Assembly (NCBI GenBank): GCA_946543495.1
Contig: CAMNLS010000091.1
Coordinates: 1 to 5,962, forward strand
Reading direction: 5' to 3'
Length of the DNA stretch: 5,962 bases
Origin: an uncultured Selenomonadales bacterium
GTDB taxonomy: Bacteria > Bacillota > Negativicutes > Selenomonadales > Selenomonadaceae
Positions 1 to 5,179 of this stretch are shown here, piece by piece. Each line of letters starts with the position of its first letter. The first letter of the stretch is position 1. The position numbers and the translations under genes are program-made. The notes beneath the pieces were generated by a model, which did not search any database, had not been told where the DNA came from, and worked only from the letters and a program-made list of their open reading frames with translations.

Positions 1-2
1 CG

Positions 3-293
3 GAGCCTCTGCCCAATCAAAGCGGCTGGGATTTGTTGCCGTATATGGTCTTCGTTGAGCAACGATGGCTTGCGATGTGCGCGGAGCTTTGCGGCGTTGA
101 AGTTCACAGCCTATCGGACTTAGCGGAGCTATTCGGCGGCAATCAAAGGACGTTTACACACGTTTGGGGCTATAAGAAGTTCTTCCGCGAGAATAGAGCG
201 GCGGCAGAAAAATTTTGCTACGACTGCGCCAAGAGAATCGCTCACGACTTCCCAGAGTTCCCGCTACAGACAAAAAAAATCGACTGCCTTTGA
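3..293 (+). CDS. Hypothetical protein, C-terminal fragment (5' end outside window)
   Basis: The frame is open from the first complete codon at position 3 to a TGA at 291-293, giving 96 visible codons with no stop. The gene therefore probably begins upstream of the window. An internal TTG (33) or ATG (45) start is possible but has no ribosome binding site in front of it. I do not recognise the family. The fragment is rich in aromatic residues and cysteines: an MCAELC stretch near visible residues 25-30, a basic/aromatic WGYKKFFREN segment near 55-64, and a CYDC (CxxC) motif near 72-75 that could bind metal or form a disulfide. No signal peptide or membrane segment is visible in this part. It converges on murA, and its stop codon sits inside the loop of the shared terminator. 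Reality as a gene is likely; function is unknown. Confidence 0.6.
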   Translation, partial: EPLPNQSGWDLLPYMVFVEQRWLAMCAELCGVEVHSLSDLAELFGGNQRTFTHVWGYKKFFRENRAAAEKFCYDCAKRIAHDFPEFPLQTKKIDCL

Positions 294-309
294 TGACAGC
301 CGGTTTTTT
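274..309. terminator. Bidirectional rho-independent terminator between convergent genes
   Basis: The left arm (AAAAAA then TCGACTG, 274-286) pairs with the right arm (CAGCCGG then TTTTTT, 297-309) around a 10-nt loop (287-296). There is one A/C mismatch and one T-G wobble on the plus strand. A-runs on one side and T-runs on the other give a U-tract in both directions. It can end the plus-strand gene stopping at 293 and the minus-strand murA transcript stopping at 316. The GC core is short (6 pairs plus one wobble, interrupted by the mismatch), so efficiency is uncertain. Confidence 0.65.
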
Positions 310-315
310 ATTGCG

Positions 316-1581
316 TTAATTGTCTACGCGCCTGATGTCCGCGCCGAGACTTACGAGCTTTTGAACGAGATTATCGTAGCCGCGGTCGATGTGATGAATG
401 TAGCCGACTTGCGTTTCACCTTCGGCAACCAACGCCGCTAAGACAATCGCCGCACCTGCGCGGAGGTCGGTCGCCTTAACTTGACAGCCCGTCAACTTTT
501 CTTGCCCTTCGACGACTGAAGTCCGTCCGTCAATTTTAATCTTCGCGCCCATACGCCTGAGCTCATCGACGTGCATAAAGCGATTTTCAAAGACAGTTTC
601 CGTGACGACGCTCGTGCCGCTGGCAATGGTAAGCATCGCCATGAACTGTGCTTGCATGTCGGTCGGGAAGCCGGGATAAGGCAACGTCTTTATGTCGACT
701 GCACGCGGACGCCTGTCGCAGATAACTCTGATTCCGTCCACGTCCTCGATAACTTTGACGCCCGCCTCCTTGAGCTTAGCAATTACGGGTTTAAGGTGTT
801 CGCTAATCGCGTTGGCAATGTAAACGTCGCCCTGCGTCATTGCGGCGGCTATCATGTAAGTTCCCGCCTCGATTCGGTCGGGAATAATCATGTAGTCGTG
901 AGCAATTAATTTCTGTGCGCCTTCGACCTTGATGACGTTCGTACCCGCGCCGCGAATCTTCGCGCCCATGATGTTAAGGTAGTTTGCTAAGTCAACAATC
1001 TCCGGCTCCTGCGCGGGGTTCTCGATAACCGTTTGACCTTCAGCCATAGACGCCGCCATTAAAATATTTTCCGTCGCGCCGACTGAAGGGAAGTCAAGAT
1101 AAATCTGCGCACCCTTCAAGCCGTTGGGGGCAACCGCCTCAATATAGCCATGCCCGATAGAAATTTTCGCGCCGAGTGCCTCGAAGCCTTTAAGGTGTAA
1201 GTCAATCGGGCGAGTTCCAATCGCACAGCCGCCCGGCAATGAAATCTTTGCTTTACCCAGTCGAGCTAGGAGCGGTCCCATTATCAGGAACGACGCACGC
1301 ATTCTCCGAACTAAATCATATGGCGCAGTTATATTTTCAATCGACGTGGCATCAACGTAAAGTTTATGGTTATTGGGCTCATGATTGACCTTAACGCCGA
1401 GCGAGCGCAATACTTCGCTGATTGTGCGAACGTCGTCAAGGTTTGGCACTTCGTCCAAGCAAGTTTCTTTATCTTGACCGAGAAGCGTAGCCGCAATGAC
1501 AGGGAGCACAGCATTTTTCGCCCCGCTGATTTTTACAGTTCCGCTCAATCGTTTGCCGCCTCTTATTACTAATCTTTCCAA
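316..1581 (-). CDS. murA: UDP-N-acetylglucosamine 1-carboxyvinyltransferase (MurA)
   Basis: MurA transfers enolpyruvate from PEP to the 3'-OH of UDP-GlcNAc in the cytoplasm, the first committed step of peptidoglycan synthesis and the target of fosfomycin. The protein is 421 aa, close to the 419 aa of the E. coli enzyme, and complete. Visible family residues: K22-N23 in SGAKNA, the catalytic cysteine C119 in LPGGCAIGTRP (E. coli Cys115), R124 of the same loop, D308 in PGFPTDMQ (E. coli Asp305) and R400 in HIDRGYDN (E. coli Arg397). The Cys-type active site predicts fosfomycin sensitivity rather than the Asp-type natural resistance. The start is a TTG at 1579-1581, chosen because GAGGAGG lies 9 nt upstream and because MERLVIRGG matches the usual MurA N-terminus. 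It begins 21 nt after the stop of the S55-domain gene, so the two are probably cotranscribed. Bacillota often carry two MurA paralogues; I cannot tell which this is. Confidence 0.97.
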   Translation of the reverse strand: MERLVIRGGKRLSGTVKISGAKNAVLPVIAATLLGQDKETCLDEVPNLDDVRTISEVLRSLGVKVNHEPNNHKLYVDATSIENITAPYDLVRRMRASFLIMGPLLARLGKAKISLPGGCAIGTRPIDLHLKGFEALGAKISIGHGYIEAVAPNGLKGAQIYLDFPSVGATENILMAASMAEGQTVIENPAQEPEIVDLANYLNIMGAKIRGAGTNVIKVEGAQKLIAHDYMIIPDRIEAGTYMIAAAMTQGDVYIANAISEHLKPVIAKLKEAGVKVIEDVDGIRVICDRRPRAVDIKTLPYPGFPTDMQAQFMAMLTIASGTSVVTETVFENRFMHVDELRRMGAKIKIDGRTSVVEGQEKLTGCQVKATDLRAGAAIVLAALVAEGETQVGYIHHIDRGYDNLVQKLVSLGADIRRVDN

Positions 1582-1590
1582 AATCTCAAT

Positions 1591-1597
1591 CCTCCTC
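1591..1597 (-). promoter_or_regulatory. Ribosome binding site of murA
   Basis: On the minus strand GAGGAGG lies 9 nt before the TTG start of murA. It fixes the non-ATG start, since no ATG is available in frame near the conserved N-terminus. Confidence 0.85.
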
Positions 1598-1602
1598 AGA
1601 GG

Positions 1603-3450
1603 TCAAACTTTCTCGACGCTAAGGGTCGTGCGCATGACGTTATCAATTATGTAGTTCGTGTCAACCTTGCTGTCGGCTTTCTTTGTGGATAAGCCCTCCT
1701 TCTTAAGGCGAGCTTGCGCCCGCTTAGCTTGAGCAATTTCTTGACGGATTTGCTTTTCGGTCTTAGGTTCGTTTGAGCCGCCGACTTCCACCACAAGCTG
1801 ATTGTTCTTGCCGGTCTTGAGGAATTCTTTTATCTTGTCCTCGTAATTCTTATTTGAATCCGCCGTGATGATTCCTGCGTTCGCCATTGCTTGATTGACG
1901 GGAACTAACGCGCCGCCGTGAATCTCCAAAGCCAAATTTCCTTGCCGCGCAGTCAAAGGCACGGTATAAGGGACGGTAACTTTTTCAGCGGGCTTGCGAT
2001 AGGGTTGCAGTTCGACAGTAAGATTAATCGTCTCGCCGGGCTTAACGCGTTTCTTTTCGGGCGTTATAGAGATGATTGACGCCGTGCGCCTTTCCGCCTC
2101 AAAAGAAATATTCACGTCAACGCCGAAGATATTTGATTCCTCTTTGGTATTGGAGCATACGAGATTAAGTGCTTGCATAAGTTCAAGGATTGCGACCTGC
2201 CCGACGTCCGAGGAGTTATAGAACATATTCTTGCGCTTGAGTTCGCCGTCAGCAACCGCATTGGTCTTGATATTAAAATCAATCTCGACAGTGCTTTCAG
2301 CCGTCGAATCAGCCATTTTATTCAGCGCAGTATAAGCCACAGCCGCTCCGAGCTTCGGGATTAAGTTCTCGTTATAAGCAATCGTTGAGTTATAAGTTTC
2401 CTCTTTGTCGAGTGTGTTGTCATGAACAGTCACGGTAATTGGCACGACCGCAGGGAACGTTCCGAGTATGCCGGCAATGCCCGACTCTCTATCTTGATTA
2501 ACGCGCCCGATGATGTTACCAATGCCCGCGAGTTTAACGCCGCTTTCCGTAACACCACTTACCGAGCCGATAACAGACGCATCAGTCATGAAGTAATTAA
2601 CGTTGCCCGAATGGGTAAATGGATGTCCGAACGCGAGAATACGTTTGCCGTCCACGACAGTAACCGTACCCGTTGCACCGAGCGAAAAATCTCCATAGAT
2701 AATCGCGACACCCAACGCCGAGCCTGGTTCAAGGGTTGCGCCAAGTTGAATGCCGCGTTCAATTATTGTAGGTGATGATTGCAAATTCAAGCCGAGTTCC
2801 TGTTGTAAAAATTTTATACCGCTTGCATCAAAGCCGCTGATATATAAGCTGTTTAATTCTTCAGCTTGCGTAGTATCTTCGATGTCGTCTATAACTTCTT
2901 CGGTGTCGTCGGATTTATTCTCCGTCTCCACTTCTTCGGCGTCGTCGGATTTATTCTCCGTCTCCGCGTCTTTAGCTTCATCGGATTTATCTTTTTCCTC
3001 CGCCGCGTTGATAGTCTTAAAGTAATTCACTTGCGCTTTGGGGTCGGGCAACGTCCACATTTCCAACATACTTTCAATCGGCGTGATAAGGATTGTGTAA
3101 GGATCCATGCCCTTAAGCCCGGCGGAAAGTGCACCGATAAGCTTGCCTTCAACGTAGATAGGACTGCCGCTCATGCCCTGCAAGGCTCCGCCTGTGCGTT
3201 TGATAACGTCGCCTGACGTTTGCGCTATGATTATGCGCTTAGAGCCTTTGCCCTCGTCCGTCAAGCCGACAATCTTCACGTCGAAGTTTTCAATCTTGCC
3301 TGAGCCGTCAACGACGGTATAACCTTTGCCGAGCATGCCGCTGCGCAGTTGGTCAAATGGCAAAATCTCTGGCATTGCCAAGACCTTGAGCGGCGCGACA
3401 AGAATCATCAGCACGACGAATAAAAATAATTTCAAAAACAACCTGTGCAA
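1603..3450 (-). CDS. Exported SpoIVB peptidase S55 domain-containing protein
   Basis: A predicted exported protein of 615 aa from the chosen start. Residues 1-25 form a signal peptide or N-terminal anchor (basic HRLFLK, long hydrophobic core, possible cleavage after VLA). The S55 signature GMSGSPI is at 92-98, with S96 the likely nucleophile by analogy to SpoIVB. A second block, LAFGHPF, at 272-278 supplies the candidate catalytic H276. Between them, at about 148-199, is an acidic low-complexity insert with tandem repeats. A beta-rich region with KPGETINLTV (470-479) and a charged helical tail (about 563-593) follow. In Bacillus, SpoIVB cleaves SpoIVFA to switch on sigma-K; nothing here shows a sporulation role, and the substrate is unknown. 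Start: the frame is open to a TTG at 3483, with an ATG at 3465, but neither has a Shine-Dalgarno site. The TTG at 3450 has TGGAG 9 nt upstream and keeps the whole signal peptide. It lies 55 nt after the glycosidase gene and 21 nt before murA. Confidence 0.88.
   Translation of the reverse strand: MHRLFLKLFLFVVLMILVAPLKVLAMPEILPFDQLRSGMLGKGYTVVDGSGKIENFDVKIVGLTDEGKGSKRIIIAQTSGDVIKRTGGALQGMSGSPIYVEGKLIGALSAGLKGMDPYTILITPIESMLEMWTLPDPKAQVNYFKTINAAEEKDKSDEAKDAETENKSDDAEEVETENKSDDTEEVIDDIEDTTQAEELNSLYISGFDASGIKFLQQELGLNLQSSPTIIERGIQLGATLEPGSALGVAIIYGDFSLGATGTVTVVDGKRILAFGHPFTHSGNVNYFMTDASVIGSVSGVTESGVKLAGIGNIIGRVNQDRESGIAGILGTFPAVVPITVTVHDNTLDKEETYNSTIAYNENLIPKLGAAVAYTALNKMADSTAESTVEIDFNIKTNAVADGELKRKNMFYNSSDVGQVAILELMQALNLVCSNTKEESNIFGVDVNISFEAERRTASIISITPEKKRVKPGETINLTVELQPYRKPAEKVTVPYTVPLTARQGNLALEIHGGALVPVNQAMANAGIITADSNKNYEDKIKEFLKTGKNNQLVVEVGGSNEPKTEKQIRQEIAQAKRAQARLKKEGLSTKKADSKVDTNYIIDNVMRTTLSVEKV
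2894..3001 (-). repeat. 36-bp in-frame tandem repeat (about 3 units) encoding an acidic linker
   Basis: Unit 1 (2894-2929) and unit 2 (2930-2965) differ at one base (position 11, t versus c). A third, clearly diverged unit follows at 2966-3001. The 36-bp length keeps the reading frame and encodes a 12-residue motif of the form ENKSDDAEEVET. The repeat sits inside the S55-domain gene, between its Ser and His blocks. The near-identity of two units suggests recent expansion by slippage or unequal crossover. Confidence 0.9.
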
Positions 3451-3459
3451 GTCTTTCAA

Positions 3460-3464
3460 CTCCA
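3460..3464 (-). promoter_or_regulatory. Probable ribosome binding site deciding the S55-gene start
   Basis: Minus-strand TGGAG lies 9 nt before a TTG at 3448-3450, the same spacing and start codon type as in murA. The longer alternatives (ATG 3465, TTG 3483) have no purine-rich site upstream. The motif overlaps the ATG of the 3465 alternative, so the two starts would be mutually exclusive for this site. Confidence 0.5.
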
Positions 3465-3505
3465 TTCTGGATTGCAGTATCAATGATTAACGCATGAATA
3501 ATAAA

Positions 3506-4789
3506 TCATTTCGGCAGAATCGTCAACGCGTCCGCTACAAGTCGTTCTTTGCCGTCGCTGGGCTTATTGACTAGGCTACCTTTAAAAAATAATTCCGTCG
3601 AGCCGCCGCCGTCCAAGTTAATCGCCTCAACTGCTCCGAAGCTGTTCTTTAGAATCCGCGCCCATTCCGTAAGCGTGCAACCTTTGCTGTGAGCTTGACG
3701 CCCGTCCACGACTGCAAGGATATAATCGCCGTATTGAGTGATACCGACTGCCGAACGCGGCGCACGTCCTATGCGAATATCATTTGGGAATTGTTCGGCG
3801 TCCGCAGTGACGTAAACTTCGCCATCCTTAACAAGCGTTGGCCCCGCGCCGAGAATGTGAATAGCCTCGTTAAAGTCGTCGCCGTGCTCCACGTTGATAT
3901 AATCTTCGTCAAAGGTTATCACGTCGCCGACATAAACGCCCTTGAAAGCCTCCGCTGCCGTGCCGTGTGCGCTGATAACAAAACCATTCGGCGGAATGTA
4001 ACTGTTACCCTTGTCGCGTGAAATATAACTTACAACACCGTCTTGAACGATGAACTCAACGCCGAAATTATTTGTGCCGGTCGTCGCGCCCTGCCAACTG
4101 TTATAGACAACGACGGTATTTTCATTGCGCTCGCAGTTGACGCCTTCGACGACGACTTCTTCGCCGTTGAATTGCAAGACGCCGCGATAACTCTGCCGCG
4201 CAAAAATCGTTGAGCCGTCCTCTTTGATTCCCATCGCCGAACGGATAAAGTAAGTCGTGCCCGCTGTGAGTCCGTCAACTTTGGTGTTGCCTAGAATAAC
4301 TCCATTAGTCGCAAAGTAGCTGGCGTTAATTGTGGCGATTGCATCGGGGGAATTCATCTGCGAAACGGTCGCACGTCCTGGAATTTGATTCTTAGCTATG
4401 ACGGGGCGCAGTTGATATTTTTCGTGGTCGGCTATGACTGCGAATGCCATAACTCCGTCTTTATGATAAACCAGAAACTCCAAGCCTTCGCCGTCATCGA
4501 CGGGCGGCGGTTCAACGGTCTGAGGTGGCTCTTGCCCTTCTTCATAAACTGGCGGGTCGTGATACGCGGGGTCAAGCGGCGGATGTGTATTTTCGGGCGT
4601 TTCAAATGGTTTTTCGACTAAAGGTGTATCGGAGGTCTCTTCTGTGGAAGGTTTTTGGGCGGATGATTTCTCTGCGGAAGTCTCTTCTATAGAAGACTTT
4701 TCTGCGGAAGGTTTTTCTGCCCAAGCTAAACTCGACGAACTTAGAAAAAACATTCCTGCCGTTACAAGCGCGGCTAACTTTTTTAACAT
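3506..4789 (-). CDS. Secreted phosphodiester glycosidase family protein (NAGPA domain)
   Basis: A 427-aa exported protein of the family related to the mammalian 'uncovering enzyme', which removes GlcNAc from a phosphodiester. Bacterial members are thought to act on envelope or exopolysaccharide phosphodiester-linked sugars; the true substrate here is unknown. Residues 1-24 are a signal peptide (KK, hydrophobic core, AWA cleavage site). Residues 25-54 are a Ser/Glu/Lys repeat linker and 55-97 a Pro/Glu-rich linker, so the catalytic domain is held away from the membrane or wall. The domain runs from about 103 to the end: INASYF at 154-159 (usually INGGYF), GRAPRSAVGI at 341-350, DGRQAHSKGCTLTEWA at 362-377 and NLDGGGSTEL at 391-400, the family's C-terminal hallmark. 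The ATG start at 4789 has GAGGAG 9 nt upstream. It is the first gene of a probable three-gene unit with the S55-domain gene and murA. No convincing sigma-70 promoter is seen in the 70 nt before it. Confidence 0.92.
   Translation of the reverse strand: MLKKLAALVTAGMFFLSSSSLAWAEKPSAEKSSIEETSAEKSSAQKPSTEETSDTPLVEKPFETPENTHPPLDPAYHDPPVYEEGQEPPQTVEPPPVDDGEGLEFLVYHKDGVMAFAVIADHEKYQLRPVIAKNQIPGRATVSQMNSPDAIATINASYFATNGVILGNTKVDGLTAGTTYFIRSAMGIKEDGSTIFARQSYRGVLQFNGEEVVVEGVNCERNENTVVVYNSWQGATTGTNNFGVEFIVQDGVVSYISRDKGNSYIPPNGFVISAHGTAAEAFKGVYVGDVITFDEDYINVEHGDDFNEAIHILGAGPTLVKDGEVYVTADAEQFPNDIRIGRAPRSAVGITQYGDYILAVVDGRQAHSKGCTLTEWARILKNSFGAVEAINLDGGGSTELFFKGSLVNKPSDGKERLVADALTILPK
4628..4717 (-). repeat. 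Low-complexity coding repeat (EKPS/EKSS/EETS units)
   Basis: Codons 25-54 of the glycosidase gene encode imperfect short repeats: EKPS, EKSS twice, QKPS and EETS twice. At the DNA level, variants of tctgcggaag recur. It forms a flexible, charged linker directly after the signal peptide, followed by a Pro-rich stretch. Confidence 0.75.
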
Positions 4790-4798
4790 TAATGATTG

Positions 4799-4804
4799 CT
4801 CCTC
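4799..4804 (-). promoter_or_regulatory. Ribosome binding site of the glycosidase gene
   Basis: Minus-strand GAGGAG lies 9 nt before the ATG at 4789 and supports that start, which also gives a normal signal peptide. Confidence 0.85.
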
Positions 4805-4835
4805 AAAAAATTTTATCGTGCTTGCAAATTCTGCC

Positions 4836-4859
4836 GCCGTGAAAAAATTCCTTCATGGC
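4836..4859 (-). other. Stem-loop in the leader before the glycosidase gene
   Basis: GCCATGAA and TTCACGGC (minus strand) form an 8-bp stem with one wobble around an 8-nt A/T-rich loop. It lies between the tRNA terminator and the glycosidase ribosome binding site. No U-run follows directly, so it is not a typical terminator. A leader or mRNA-stability role is only a possibility. Confidence 0.3.
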
Positions 4860-4861
4860 AG

Positions 4862-4896
4862 AAAAAAAGTTACCTCCCGAATCCGGAAGGCAACTT
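4862..4896 (-). terminator. Strong rho-independent terminator of the tRNA-Val transcript
   Basis: Reading the minus strand, a 13-bp stem (4896-4884 with 4879-4867; two wobbles, no mismatches) closes a 4-nt loop and runs straight into a T-run ending at 4862. It follows the valine tRNA genes and should separate them from the glycosidase-S55-murA cluster. On the plus strand the A-run is on the wrong side and there is no plus-strand gene, so it serves the minus strand. Confidence 0.88.
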
Positions 4897-4913
4897 GCTA
4901 AGTTCATATTAAT

Positions 4914-4960
4914 TGGTGCTCGCTATTTCAATCCACATCCCCGTAAGGATGGTGCTCGCT
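4914..4960 (-). repeat. Exact 11-bp duplication of the tRNA-Val(CAC) 3' end
   Basis: Minus-strand AGCGAGCACCA occurs at 4960-4950, as the end of the tRNA gene, and again at 4924-4914, with a 36-bp period. The copied block is exactly the 3' acceptor strand (7 nt), the discriminator A and CCA. It looks like a scar of insertion or recombination at the tRNA 3' end, or a local duplication. The second copy has no tRNA body of its own. Confidence 0.8.
4925..4951 (-). repeat. Single CRISPR-repeat-like unit (type I-C-like 3' half)
   Basis: Read on the minus strand, a small hairpin (CATCC, loop TTACGG, GGATG) is followed by TGGATTGAAAT. Type I-C CRISPR repeats have this shape: a short stem then GTGGATTGAAAT or ..AAAC at the 3' end. 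The 5' part of a normal 31-32 nt repeat is replaced by the tRNA 3' end, whose last bases take part in the stem. There is only one unit, no second repeat, no spacers and no cas genes in the window. The resemblance is judged from memory of the consensus and could be chance. Confidence 0.4.
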
Positions 4961-5025
4961 GAGGGACTCGAACCCACGACTTCCTCCATGTGACGGAGAT
5001 ACTCTACCAACTGAGTTAAGCGAGC
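4950..5025 (-). tRNA. tRNA-Val (anticodon CAC)
   Basis: A complete 76-nt cloverleaf including encoded CCA. The acceptor GCTCGCT pairs with AGCGAGC, the D-stem is ACTC/GAGT, the anticodon stem TCTCC/GGAGG (first pair T-G), and the loop GTCACAT gives anticodon CAC, reading GTG codons. The T-arm has loop TTCGAGT. Two oddities: the T-stem GTGGG/CCCTC has a T50-T64 mismatch, and position 32 is G where a pyrimidine is usual. It lies 14 nt after tRNA-Val(GAC) on the same transcript. Its 3' end is duplicated just downstream. Confidence 0.93.
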
Positions 5026-5039
5026 CCTAGAAAATCAAA

Positions 5040-5116
5040 TGGTGGGGCTGACAGAACTCGAATCTGTGACCTCCTCGATGTCAACGAGGCACTCTAACCA
5101 TCTGAGCTACAACCCC
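5040..5116 (-). tRNA. tRNA-Val (anticodon GAC)
   Basis: A complete 77-nt cloverleaf with encoded CCA. The acceptor GGGGTTG pairs with CAGCCCC (one T-G), the D-arm is GCTC..GAGT with a 9-nt loop, the anticodon stem CCTCG/CGAGG is perfect, and loop TTGACAT gives GAC, reading GTC and GTT codons. The T-arm ACAGA/TCTGT with loop TTCGAGT is perfect. It is the first gene after the consensus promoter at 5141-5169 and is followed by tRNA-Val(CAC). Together they decode GTC/GTT and GTG; a TAC isoacceptor must lie elsewhere. Confidence 0.96.
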
Positions 5117-5134
5117 ACGTCTTTATTCAAGACA

Positions 5135-5169
5135 AGCGGAATTATAACCGCTAAGCTTCAAACTGTCAA
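5135..5169 (-). promoter_or_regulatory. Consensus sigma-70/sigma-A promoter of the tRNA-Val genes
   Basis: On the minus strand a perfect TTGACA (-35, 5169-5164) is separated by 17 nt from a perfect TATAAT (-10, 5146-5141). The start would be near 5134, giving a leader of roughly 18 nt before the first tRNA. This is the strength expected for a stable RNA promoter. The -10 lies in the 8-nt centre of a dyad, AGCGG..CCGCT (5135-5152), which could be an operator or chance. An AT tract (5171-5181) just upstream of the -35 could act as an UP-like element. Confidence 0.9.
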
Positions 5170-5179
5170 GAAAAATTTT

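Noticed and set aside
571..909. 112-aa plus-strand open frame
   Set aside because: Antisense to murA, no ribosome site, and murA is unambiguous across this stretch.
2422..3216. Overlapping plus-strand frames, including a Ser/Phe-rich one over the tandem repeat
   Set aside because: They are antisense shadows of the S55 gene; their repetitive look comes from the 36-bp repeat of the real gene.
4805..4830. TAAAAT as a -10 promoter element for the glycosidase gene
   Set aside because: No matching -35 at 16-18 nt, and the start site would fall on the ribosome binding site.
4803..4856. 17-codon minus-strand frame (starts MKEFFHGG) whose TGA overlaps the glycosidase ribosome site
   Set aside because: Its nearest GGAGG is about 16 nt upstream and inside the terminator stem, and the sequence is not like a known leader peptide. 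Probably chance.
4914..4960. A true CRISPR array
   Set aside because: Only one repeat-like unit, no spacer series and no cas genes in the window; reported only as repeat-like.
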